8,820 nt of DNA from Candidatus Moraniibacteriota bacterium (GCA_026396205.1 JAPLXF010000006.1:1-8820), one strand, 5' to 3'. Shown: positions 1 to 7,009, counted from the first letter of the stretch. The notes: generated from the letters alone by a model not told the origin. Translations and numbers: made by a program.

Positions 1-2
1 CC

Positions 3-509
3 AATAAAATTTCAAAATCCAAATTACCAATTACTAATTACAAATTACGAACCATTTTATTTTCCGCCAAAGGGAAAAAATATGCACAAGCGGATGCCCG
101 GCGGCTGGCGAAATATGACAATTTGATTTTAATCTGCGGAAGATACGAGGGTGTGGATGAAAGGGTGGCCGAACATATTGCCGATGAAGAAATTTCCATT
201 GGCGATTATGTACTGACCGGTGGGGAAATTCCCGCGATGATTCTGGTTGATTCCGTAGCCAGATTAATACATGGAGTATTAGGAAATCCTAAATCTTTGG
301 ACGAAGAGAGTTTTGGAAATTTAAATACCCGCCTCCGCCGAGCTTCGGCGAGGGCTAAATTTTCTGGCGAAATCAAAGATTTCGAGAAAATTTGCGAATA
401 CGAACAATATACTAAACCAGAAAAATTTGAAAATTGGAAAGTTCCGGAAATTCTTTTGAGCGGCCATCACGGAAAAATCAAAGAGTGGCGGGAAAAGCGA
501 AAAAGGTAA
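3..509 (+). CDS. trmD: tRNA (guanine-N1-)-methyltransferase TrmD, 5'-partial
   Basis: TrmD uses S-adenosylmethionine to methylate N1 of G37 next to the tRNA anticodon, which prevents +1 frameshifting. The frame is open from base 3, so the N-terminus (roughly 80-90 residues judging from usual TrmD length) lies outside the window. Visible are the trefoil-knot SAM-binding motifs: GRYEGVDERV from about base 138, SIGDYVLTGGEIPAM from base 195, VARLIHGVLGN, and the C-terminal YTKPEKFENWKVPEILLSGHH. The TTG at 123 is not the start, because conserved sequence (ILFSAKGKKY, RRLAKYDNLILICGRYEG) continues upstream of it. Two oddities: bases 22-49 of the coding frame are a heptamer tandem repeat, and bases 331-355 are a GC-rich hairpin coding RLRRASARA, in a region about 20 residues longer than I recall for the family (between DEESF and EYEQYTKP). 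The Asp of the usual DSF motif reads Glu here. The gene ends 10 bases before ftsW. Identity is very secure. Confidence 0.95.
   Translation, partial: NKISKSKLPITNYKLRTILFSAKGKKYAQADARRLAKYDNLILICGRYEGVDERVAEHIADEEISIGDYVLTGGEIPAMILVDSVARLIHGVLGNPKSLDEESFGNLNTRLRRASARAKFSGEIKDFEKICEYEQYTKPEKFENWKVPEILLSGHHGKIKEWREKRKR
22..49 (+). repeat. Four perfect tandem units of AATTACN inside trmD
   Basis: Four consecutive heptamers AATTACC, AATTACT, AATTACA and AATTACG, invariant in six positions and with a different base each time in the seventh. The 28-base array is not a multiple of three, so each unit is read in a shifted frame, yet trmD stays open through it (PITNYKLR). Similar AATTAC runs are, as I recall, common in CPR intergenic DNA, so finding one in a frame leading into a conserved protein core is unusual. 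Confidence 0.85.
331..355 (+). repeat. GC-rich imperfect hairpin inserted in the trmD coding sequence
   Basis: Arms GCCTCCGCCGA (331-341) and TCGGCGAGGGC (345-355) around GCT. The inner six base pairs (CGCCGA with TCGGCG) are perfect, then two mismatches, then three outer pairs. It is a GC island in AT-rich surroundings and codes RLRRASARA in an extended region of TrmD. It resembles a small palindromic repeat that entered the gene in frame. Whether other copies exist in the genome cannot be seen here. Confidence 0.7.
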
Positions 510-519
510 TCAAAAATAA

Positions 520-1617
520 ATGTGGAAAAAGGGAAAAGTTGATAGGGGGCTCTTGCTGACAGTCGGCCTGCTCATAGTTTTCGGCTTGGTCATGATTTCT
601 TCTGCTGGAATCGCCTATTCCAAAACCCGCTTTGACGATCCTTATTTCTTTTTTAAGCGCCAGCTGACGGGTGTCGGCATCGGAGTTCTGGCATTGCTTG
701 TTTTTCAGGGAATAAATTATAAATTTTGGAGAAAAATTTCCTTCCCGCTTTTTTTGGCCAGCATAGTCTGTCTGATTCTGGTTTTTATTCCCGGTTTCGG
801 CGCCAAAATCTACGGGGCTAATCGTTGGTTGCAGCTGGGACCGCTGTCTTTTCAGCCTTCGGAAATGCTCAAACTTTCTTTGATAATTTATTTGGCGGCT
901 TGGCTAGAAAGCCGGGGGGAAAGAATTCGGGATGTTTTTGAAGGCGTCATTCCTTTTTTAGCTATCGTGGGCATCGTGGTTTTTCTGCTGATTAAGCAAC
1001 CGGATATGGGAACGCTGGGCGTCGCCATTATTGTCGCCTTTTCCATTTTTTTTGTTTCCGGCGCCAAAATATCCCATTTGCTGACGATGGCGGCGGCCGG
1101 AGCGGCGGCTTTATGGATACTTATTAAAACCGAATCCTACCGCATGAATCGGATTCTGGTTTATCTGCATCCGGAATTGGATCCACGGGGTATCGGCTAT
1201 CAGATCAATCAGGCGCTGCTGGCGATTGGTTCCGGCGGAATTTTCGGTGTCGGCATCGGAAAGAGCCTGCAAAAATTCAATTATCTGCCTGAGCCGGTAG
1301 GCGACTCAATCTTTGCTATAATAGGAGAGGAACTGGGAATGGTCGGCTGTTTATTTTTAATTTTATTATTTGTTATTTTGGCGGTTCGCGGACTGCGCAT
1401 CGCCCGCCATGCACCGGATACTTTTTCGCGTTTGACGGCCACCGGCATCGTTACCTGGATTTTTTTCCAAGCTTTCATCAATATCGCCGCCATTTCCGGA
1501 ATTATTCCGTTGACCGGCGTGCCATTGCCGTTCATCAGTTATGGCGGAACTTCAGTAGTGTTTCTATTAGTCGGAGTGGGCATATTGATGAATATATCCA
1601 AACAAGCTAATAATTAG
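520..1617 (+). CDS. ftsW: Septal peptidoglycan glycosyltransferase FtsW (SEDS family)
   Basis: FtsW is an inner-membrane polymerase that joins lipid II into glycan strands at the division septum, working with a class B penicillin-binding protein. The 365-residue product shows about ten hydrophobic segments, starting near residue 10 and ending near 358, with a large polar loop around 204-265. SEDS signatures are present: GANRWLQLGPLSFQPSE (99-115), KQPDMGTLG (159-167), GYQINQALLAIGSGG (226-240), LPEPVGDSIFAIIGEELG (256-273) and TGVPLPFISYGGTS (332-345). Asp262 in the GDSIF motif corresponds, by my recall, to the essential Asp of FtsW/RodA. RodA is the alternative, but the position just before murG and murC favours FtsW. 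The ATG lies 10 bases after trmD, with a weak AAAGG about 13 bases upstream, so the two are probably co-transcribed. Confidence 0.93.
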   Translation: MWKKGKVDRGLLLTVGLLIVFGLVMISSAGIAYSKTRFDDPYFFFKRQLTGVGIGVLALLVFQGINYKFWRKISFPLFLASIVCLILVFIPGFGAKIYGANRWLQLGPLSFQPSEMLKLSLIIYLAAWLESRGERIRDVFEGVIPFLAIVGIVVFLLIKQPDMGTLGVAIIVAFSIFFVSGAKISHLLTMAAAGAAALWILIKTESYRMNRILVYLHPELDPRGIGYQINQALLAIGSGGIFGVGIGKSLQKFNYLPEPVGDSIFAIIGEELGMVGCLFLILLFVILAVRGLRIARHAPDTFSRLTATGIVTWIFFQAFINIAAISGIIPLTGVPLPFISYGGTSVVFLLVGVGILMNISKQANN

Positions 1618-1629
1618 GCTTTAGGCATT

Positions 1630-1676
1630 AGCTTTTTAGGAATTAGAAAATCTAAAAAGCTGAATCCTAAAAAGCT
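1630..1676. repeat. Inverted repeat in the ftsW-murG spacer
   Basis: The 72-base spacer is built from GCTTTTTAGG-like pieces. Arm AGCTTTTTAGG (1630-1640) is exactly complementary to CCTAAAAAGCT (1666-1676). A further copy, CTAAAAAGCT at 1652-1661, can pair with ten bases of the same first arm, giving two mutually exclusive hairpins. No T-run follows, so this is not a standard intrinsic terminator. It could be a repeat remnant or a 5' leader structure for murG. Confidence 0.7.
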
Positions 1677-1689
1677 ACAAGCTAAATTT

Positions 1690-2790
1690 ATGAGAATAAT
1701 TTTAACCGGAGGGGGGACGGGCGGGCATCTGATACCGCTGATTGCGGTAGTCCAAAAAATCAGAGCCAAAGTTCCCGATGTCGAATTTATTTTTCTGGGG
1801 CCGGACGGCGCCATGGAAAAGCGCTTGTTCGAAAAAGAACATATCGCCATCAAAAAAGTGTTTTCGGGAAAAATGCGGAGATATTTTTCGCCGATGAATA
1901 TTATCGATGCTTGCAAAGTGCCCATTGGGATTATCCAGTGCCTCTGGCTGCTGGTGCGCTGGATGCCGGATGCTATTTTTTCCAAAGGCGGCTATGCTTC
2001 CGTGCCGGTGGTGCTGGTTGGCTGGCTATATCGCATCCCGATTTTAGTCCACGAATCGGACTGTGTGCCGGGAATAAGCAATATAGTTTTGGGAAAATTT
2101 GCCGAACGCGTAGCCATTTCCTATCCGGATGCCGAAAAAAATTTCCCGCCGTCCCAAGTGGTCTTAACCGGCAATCCTTTGCGAGAAGATATTGCCAAGG
2201 GCGATGCGATAGAAGCCAGAAAAAAATTCTCGCTGACAGAAACCAAAAAAATAATTTTTGTCTACGGCGGTTCGCAGGGCTCGAGAACTATCAATAATAA
2301 AATATTAAGCATCCTGCCCAAGCTGCTGGAAAAATACCAAATCATCCACCAGACGGGAGAAAAAAATCTGGATGAAGTGGAAAGAAAAGCTGGAGAATTG
2401 GGAATCAAGCCCGGGCGTGAGGGCTACCACACACTGGCTTTTATTGAAGAAGATTTAAAGAATATTTTGGCTGTTTCCGATCTGGTGATTTCCCGGGCCG
2501 GCGCCAATTCCATCGCGGAAATTGCCGCCAATGGCAAGCCAGCCATTTTAATTCCGCTGGAGCACTCGGCTAATGACCATCAAAGGATGAACGCTTATTC
2601 TTTGGCTAAAATCGGCGCGGCGGTAGTTTTGGAAGAATCTAATCTGGGGGAAAATATGCTGCTTTCCAAAATCGATGAAATTTTGGGAAATTCGGAACTG
2701 CGCCAAAAACTTTCCGAAAATATCAAAGTGTTCTATCATCCGGAGGCGGCGGAAAAAATCGCCGAAGGAGTTTTGGCAATGATAAAATAA
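1690..2790 (+). CDS. murG: UDP-GlcNAc--undecaprenyl-PP-MurNAc-pentapeptide GlcNAc transferase MurG
   Basis: MurG is a peripheral membrane GT-B glycosyltransferase that adds GlcNAc to lipid I, giving lipid II, the substrate of FtsW encoded just upstream. The 366 residues match the usual family length. The N-terminal glycine-rich loop GGGTGGHLIP is at 7-16, with the putative catalytic His at 13. Further motifs are FSKGGYASVP (97-106), HESDCVPGISN (121-131, where the family usually has HEQN), TGNPLR (160-165), VYGGSQGSRTIN (191-202) and the donor-binding stretch SRAGANSIAEIAANGKPAILIP (268-289), followed by HSANDHQRMNA. The ATG is the one that places the glycine loop correctly at the N-terminus. 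I see no Shine-Dalgarno before it. The stop is 29 bases from murC. Confidence 0.96.
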   Translation: MRIILTGGGTGGHLIPLIAVVQKIRAKVPDVEFIFLGPDGAMEKRLFEKEHIAIKKVFSGKMRRYFSPMNIIDACKVPIGIIQCLWLLVRWMPDAIFSKGGYASVPVVLVGWLYRIPILVHESDCVPGISNIVLGKFAERVAISYPDAEKNFPPSQVVLTGNPLREDIAKGDAIEARKKFSLTETKKIIFVYGGSQGSRTINNKILSILPKLLEKYQIIHQTGEKNLDEVERKAGELGIKPGREGYHTLAFIEEDLKNILAVSDLVISRAGANSIAEIAANGKPAILIPLEHSANDHQRMNAYSLAKIGAAVVLEESNLGENMLLSKIDEILGNSELRQKLSENIKVFYHPEAAEKIAEGVLAMIK

Positions 2791-2793
2791 TTT

Positions 2794-2807
2794 GCACATA
2801 GCACATA
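2794..2807 (+). repeat. GCACATA direct repeat in the murG-murC spacer
   Basis: Two adjacent copies of GCACATA fill half of the 29-base spacer before the murC start. There is no Shine-Dalgarno sequence here. Short word-like repeats of this kind recur in every longer spacer of the window. Confidence 0.6.
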
Positions 2808-2819
2808 ACACGAAACAGC

Positions 2820-4205
2820 ATGGGACTGGATTTATCAAAAATTAAAAAGGCTTACATTATTGGCATTAAGGGTTCCGGAGTGATTGCCGTGGCGGAGTTA
2901 TTGCAAAAAATGGGTGTGGAAGTTACCGGATCGGATACGCGCGAGAAATTTTTTACGGACGAAATACTTAAGCGCCTGGACATTCAATATTTTGAAGGAT
3001 TTTCTCCAAAAAATATTCCAGCAGATATTGATTTGGTGATTTATTCCACCGCTTACCGCGAGGACAATAACGAGGAATTTAAATTTTGCCGAGAAAAAAA
3101 TATTTTAATGATGAGTTATCCGGAAGTTTTGGCCCAGCTGTTTAATGAAAAATACGGAATTGCTGTTTGCGGCACGCACGGCAAAACTACCACTTCGGCG
3201 CTTTTGGCCTACATTTTGAAATTTTGCGGAACGGATCCCAGCGTGGCTTTAGGCAGTAAAATTTTAGAGTGGGGTTCCAACGGGCTCGCGGGCCAAGGCG
3301 AATTTTTTGTCATTGAAGCCGACGAGTTCCAGAATAAATTAAAATTATACAATCCCAAAGCGGTTGTTTTAACCAGTTGCGACTGGGACCATCCGGATTG
3401 CTATCCGACTCCTGAAGATTATAAAAAAGCCTTTGCTGATTTTGTGGCCAAAATTCCCAAAGCCGGTTTTTTGGTAGTCTGGGGCGACAGCGTGGCGACC
3501 AATGAAATTGCTTGCGCCGCCAAATGTGAAATTATAAAATACGGCTTTGCAGAAGATAACGATGTGGTAATAAAAAATTACCAATTACAAAATTTTAATG
3601 TAACCTATAATGATAAAGATTTAGGTAATTTCGCATTAAAATTAGTCGGCAAGCATAACGCATTAAATGCTTCAGCAGTGATTGCGGTTTGTCATAAATT
3701 TAATTTGGATATGGAAAAAGTACGAGAAGCTTTGAAAAATTTTCAAGGCACCTCCCGGCGGTTTGAAATAATCGGTGAAAGAAACGGAGCTATTTTAATC
3801 GATGATTACGGCCATCATCCGGAAGAAATCAAATCCACGCTCAAAGCCGCGCGGGAAATTTATCCGGAGAAAAATATCATTGCCGTTTTCCATCCGCATT
3901 CCTATTCGCGCACTGAAGCCTTGCTCCAAGATTTCGCCCAAAGTTTTGACGATGCGGACAAAATTATTGTTCTGGATATTTACGGTTCAGCGCGGGAGAA
4001 TTCGGGACGGGTTTCTTCCAAAAATATCGTTGACCTTATCAATAAATACACTCCCGGCAAAGCGGAATACATTCCGGCTATTCCGGAAGTTATAAATTAT
4101 CTCAAAGAGAAAATTAATGGCAACGATATTGTATTAGCTATCGGAGCGGGGAATGTTAATGAAGTGGTGGAAAAACTAGCACTTGGAAACTCGGTTTCCA
4201 AGTAG
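2820..4205 (+). CDS. murC: UDP-N-acetylmuramate--L-alanine ligase MurC
   Basis: MurC is a cytoplasmic ATP-dependent ligase that adds L-Ala to UDP-MurNAc, the product of MurB, beginning the stem peptide. The 461-residue protein has all three Mur-ligase parts: a Rossmann-type N-terminal domain with IIGIKGSGVIAVAELL (13-28), the ATP-binding P-loop GTHGKTTT (118-125), and the C-terminal domain with IDDYGHHPEEIKSTLKAAR and FHPHSYSRTEALL. The central motif reads EADEFQNKLKLYNP (from 166) and the next strand LTSCDWDHPDCYPT, variants of the usual EADESD and TNIDADH stretches. The recycling ligase Mpl is a less likely alternative, given the murG/murB context. The last seven codons (LGNSVSK) and the first base of the stop codon come from palindrome copy 1, so the native C-terminus has been altered or extended. 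No Shine-Dalgarno is evident. Confidence 0.92.
   Translation: MGLDLSKIKKAYIIGIKGSGVIAVAELLQKMGVEVTGSDTREKFFTDEILKRLDIQYFEGFSPKNIPADIDLVIYSTAYREDNNEEFKFCREKNILMMSYPEVLAQLFNEKYGIAVCGTHGKTTTSALLAYILKFCGTDPSVALGSKILEWGSNGLAGQGEFFVIEADEFQNKLKLYNPKAVVLTSCDWDHPDCYPTPEDYKKAFADFVAKIPKAGFLVVWGDSVATNEIACAAKCEIIKYGFAEDNDVVIKNYQLQNFNVTYNDKDLGNFALKLVGKHNALNASAVIAVCHKFNLDMEKVREALKNFQGTSRRFEIIGERNGAILIDDYGHHPEEIKSTLKAAREIYPEKNIIAVFHPHSYSRTEALLQDFAQSFDDADKIIVLDIYGSARENSGRVSSKNIVDLINKYTPGKAEYIPAIPEVINYLKEKINGNDIVLAIGAGNVNEVVEKLALGNSVSK
3576..3589 (+). repeat. Two AATTACN heptamers inside murC
   Basis: AATTACC followed by AATTACA, the same heptamer family as at the left edge of the window. The 14-base run AAATTACCAATTAC is shared exactly with trmD (21-34). 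It codes part of KNYQLQNF in the central domain of MurC. It could be chance in AT-rich coding sequence, or a short insertion of the same repeat. Confidence 0.5.
4181..4203 (+). repeat. RAYT-type palindrome copy 1, at the murC 3' end
   Basis: Perfect 10-bp arms ACTTGGAAAC and GTTTCCAAGT around TCG. It is read in frame as the last seven murC codons (LGNSVSK), and its final T is the first base of the murC TAG. It ends 12 bases before the ATG of the restriction gene. A -35-like TTGGAA at 4183-4188 lies 18 bases before a weak TAAATT, which could help transcribe the restriction gene; that part is speculative. Confidence 0.9.
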
Positions 4206-4215
4206 ATAAATTTAT

Positions 4216-6975
4216 ATGGATAGTGTAAAAACCAAAGAAAATATCGCCAAACTGGTTGAAAAATACAACCAGTTAAAGGCAGATAATAAAATCAAAGATT
4301 ACAATGAAGCTCAAACGCTGAGCGGTTTTATTGAACCTCTTTTTGCTTCTCTTGGCTGGGAAATTCATAATTTAGAAGAAGTTTCTCCAGAAGATAAAAA
4401 TACAAACGGTAGAGTTGACAGAGCTTTTAAAATTAACGGCATTAATAAATTTTTTCTGGAAGCCAAATCAATGAAATCGGATTTGAATGTTGAAAGTTAT
4501 TCCAGGCAAGCTATTAATTATTCTTGGAATAAAGGAGTAGATTATGCAGTCCTCACTGATTTTGAAAGCATAAAAGTTTATAATGCTCAAGCAGTTTCTA
4601 AGAACTTAATGGATAAAATAATTTTTGAAATTCCTTGTGAAAAATATATTGTTGATTTTGAAAGACTATGGCTTTTATCTAAAGAAAGCTTTCAAAACAA
4701 TGGGCTAGATAAATACGCAGAAGAACATTTTAAAAAAGCACAAAAATTATCAGTTGATGAAAAACTTTTTGAAGATTTAAAGAAAATCAGGGAAATTTTG
4801 ACCAAGAGTTTCGGGGGCTGGGACGCAAACTGGAAAAACGGATTTGATCAAGAACTTCTTGACGCTGGCGTCCAGAGAATAATTGACCGCTTAGTTTTTA
4901 TCCGCGTTTTGGAAGACCGGAAATTGGAAGATCAAATATTGCGTCCAATTTTGCACGATTGGGAGAGTAAATATCAGGGCGAAAAACAGCTTTTTCAAAT
5001 GCTGGATAAAAAGTTTGCAGAATTGGACAATTTTTATAATTCTAATATTTTCAAACACCATCCTTGCGATGATTGGGAAGAATACAGCGATGACACAAAA
5101 AAAATTATTCCCATGCTTTATGGCAACGACATTAACGCATATGATTTTAAGGATATTCCTGCTGATATTTTAGGCGGGGTTTATGAAAGCTATTTAGGAT
5201 ATATGGCCCAAAACCCAATAAAAATTGACACTGAAGGAAAATCAGGAAAACTTTTTGATGTGGAAAGCAAAAAAGACTTAAAAATTAAATCAAGAAAGAA
5301 GCGGAAAGAGCAAGGTATTTACTATACGCCGAGATTTATTGTGGATTATATCGTGAAAAACACCTTGGGCGAAAAACTTAAGGAAATCAAAGGCGAACAC
5401 GAATTGAAAAAAATCAAGGTGCTTGATCCAGCTTGCGGTTCAGGTTCTTTTTTAACCAAGGCGCTGGAAACTATTAATGATAAATACAAAGATTTTAACG
5501 AGCCGGGCAACCAATTAACCAAAACGCAAATTCTGCTCTCCAATATCTACGGCGTGGATTTGGATTCTCAAGCGGTGGAACTGGCGAAATTAAATTTACT
5601 TATTGATGCACTGGATAAAAAAGCCAAACTGCCGGATTTAACTGGAAATATTCGTAATGGAAATTCTTTAATTTCCGGAACGGAAAAAGAACTAAATAAA
5701 TATTTCGGAAAAAAATGGCAAGAAAAAAAGCCTTTTAACTGGGAAGAGAAATTCCCGGAAGTTTTCAAGCAAGGCGGCTTCGATGTTATTATTGGCAACC
5801 CGCCGTATATTAGAAATAGAGATTTGTCGGAAGAAGATAAGAAATTTTTTGATAGGAATTATTATTCCGCTAAAGGTCAGTATGACATCTATCAATTATT
5901 TTTTGAGAAATCCATAAATTTACTTAGAGAAGATGGTTTTTTAGCTTTCATTACTTCCAATAAATATGCCATAGCTGATTATGGCAAAAAAATAAGGGAA
6001 TTTATATTGGATAATTGCAAAATTATTTCGATTGTGGATGTTTCAAATTTGCAGGTTTTTAAAGACGCATCTACATATCCATATATAATAATTTTACAAA
6101 AAACAAAAAATAATTCCGGCAATTCAATAAAAGGATATCGAACCGAAAATGAATCAAAATTAGAAAATAACGAAGTACTGATAAATCAAGAAGACATAAG
6201 AAACAGCGAAACGAAAAATTTTGTCATTAAGCAAGAAACAGAATTTTTGAGAGAAATTGAAAATAAAGCAGTTAAATTAGGAGATATAGCTACTATAAAA
6301 GAAACAATCCACACGGGGAACGTTAGGGATAAATTAATTGTGGATAATAAAATAGACGATACTTGCAGGAAGCTTTTGGCTGGAAGAGATTGCCATCGGT
6401 ATTGGTTTAAATGGAATGGAAAATATATTCGTTACGACAAAAACTTGATTGATAAAACAAAAGGTGAATATGCAAATCTAGTTTCTGAGCAATATTTTGA
6501 TAATCCAAAAATTTATTTAAGAGAAATTGCGGTAAATATCGAATGTTGTTTTGATGATGAAAAATATTATTCTTTAAACAAAGTTTATTCAGTCCAAAGC
6601 ATTAGTGATTATTCTGTAAAATATCTATTGGCATTATTAAATTCTAAATTACTATCATATCATTTTAGAAATAAATTTGAAGAAGCTCATGTTAGAGGGG
6701 GGTATTTACAATTTAAAAAAATATACACTTCGCAAATTCCAATTTATAAAATAGATTTTTCTGAAAAAGAAGAAAAGAAAAAGCACGATGAATTAGCGAA
6801 CTTAGCAGATAAAATGCTAGAACTCAATAAGGAATTACAATCCATTCCCGAAAATTCGGATAAGTGGAATTTATTAAAAGAAGAAATCGCCAAAACCGAC
6901 AAAGAAATTGATCAAAAAGTTTATGAGTTATACAGCCTGTCAGAAGAGGAAATAAAAATTATTGAAAAACTCTAA
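4216..6975 (+). CDS. Type IIG restriction-modification enzyme (Eco57I-like fused nuclease and N6-adenine methyltransferase)
   Basis: A single 919-residue chain that should both cut unmodified DNA and methylate adenine at its own site. In order: an N-terminal PD-(D/E)xK nuclease domain of the HsdR_N type, with candidate residues Asp68 (GRVDRAF), Glu82 and Lys84 (FFLEAKS); a helical linker (about 180-360); a gamma-class N6-adenine methyltransferase with motif X around QGIYYTPRFIVDYIV (366-380), SAM motif I DPACGSGSFL (404-413), GVDLDSQAVELAKLNL (446-461) and catalytic NPPY (528-531); then a target-recognition region (about 690-850) and a coiled-coil-like C-terminus rich in Glu and Lys. A BREX PglX-type methylase is less likely because the nuclease triad is present. 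The recognition sequence cannot be read from the gene. The 3' third is much more AT-rich than neighbouring mur genes (15 of 60 G+C from 6001, against 33 of 60 from 1921 in murG), consistent with acquisition. No separate methylase, specificity or control gene is adjacent. Confidence 0.9.
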   Translation: MDSVKTKENIAKLVEKYNQLKADNKIKDYNEAQTLSGFIEPLFASLGWEIHNLEEVSPEDKNTNGRVDRAFKINGINKFFLEAKSMKSDLNVESYSRQAINYSWNKGVDYAVLTDFESIKVYNAQAVSKNLMDKIIFEIPCEKYIVDFERLWLLSKESFQNNGLDKYAEEHFKKAQKLSVDEKLFEDLKKIREILTKSFGGWDANWKNGFDQELLDAGVQRIIDRLVFIRVLEDRKLEDQILRPILHDWESKYQGEKQLFQMLDKKFAELDNFYNSNIFKHHPCDDWEEYSDDTKKIIPMLYGNDINAYDFKDIPADILGGVYESYLGYMAQNPIKIDTEGKSGKLFDVESKKDLKIKSRKKRKEQGIYYTPRFIVDYIVKNTLGEKLKEIKGEHELKKIKVLDPACGSGSFLTKALETINDKYKDFNEPGNQLTKTQILLSNIYGVDLDSQAVELAKLNLLIDALDKKAKLPDLTGNIRNGNSLISGTEKELNKYFGKKWQEKKPFNWEEKFPEVFKQGGFDVIIGNPPYIRNRDLSEEDKKFFDRNYYSAKGQYDIYQLFFEKSINLLREDGFLAFITSNKYAIADYGKKIREFILDNCKIISIVDVSNLQVFKDASTYPYIIILQKTKNNSGNSIKGYRTENESKLENNEVLINQEDIRNSETKNFVIKQETEFLREIENKAVKLGDIATIKETIHTGNVRDKLIVDNKIDDTCRKLLAGRDCHRYWFKWNGKYIRYDKNLIDKTKGEYANLVSEQYFDNPKIYLREIAVNIECCFDDEKYYSLNKVYSVQSISDYSVKYLLALLNSKLLSYHFRNKFEEAHVRGGYLQFKKIYTSQIPIYKIDFSEKEEKKKHDELANLADKMLELNKELQSIPENSDKWNLLKEEIAKTDKEIDQKVYELYSLSEEEIKIIEKL

Positions 6976-6984
6976 CTTGGAAAC
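6975..6984 (+). repeat. Solitary half arm of the palindrome
   Basis: A lone ACTTGGAAAC beginning on the last base of the restriction gene's stop codon, followed by TA and then the complete palindrome copy 2. On the opposite strand it reads as a full palindrome, TA, and a second right arm lacking its left arm and loop. This looks like a scar of tandem insertion and deletion or of incomplete excision. Confidence 0.8.
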
Positions 6985-6986
6985 TA

Positions 6987-7009
6987 ACTTGGAAACCGAG
7001 TTTCCAAGT
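6987..7009 (-). repeat. RAYT-type palindrome copy 2, inverted
   Basis: The same 23-bp palindrome, but the loop reads CGA on the + strand, so this copy is in the opposite orientation to the other three. It fills most of the spacer between the restriction gene and the transposase and contributes the -35-like hexamer of the transposase promoter. Confidence 0.9.

Noticed and set aside
123..125. TTG at 123 as the trmD start
   Set aside because: The frame is open upstream to base 3 and codes conserved TrmD sequence before this codon.
1465..1472. TTTCCAAG in ftsW as a further palindrome remnant
   Set aside because: Only eight bases match, with no complementary arm, and they fall in a conserved FtsW stretch; chance is sufficient.
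1281..1535. Minus-strand open frame opposite ftsW
   Set aside because: It is antisense to strongly conserved FtsW motifs and shows no recognisable protein features; a shadow frame.
1911..2297. +1-shifted frame inside murG
   Set aside because: MurG is complete and fully motif-bearing in the main frame; the overlapping frame has no family features.
4181..4203. Palindrome copies as Rho-independent terminators
   Set aside because: Stems are AT-rich in part and none is followed by a T-run; one copy is inside a gene and another upstream of a promoter -10.
4216..6975. BREX PglX or a type I HsdM reading of the large methyltransferase
   Set aside because: The N-terminal D/ExK nuclease residues and single-chain architecture fit type IIG better, and no pglZ, brxC, hsdR or hsdS neighbours are present.
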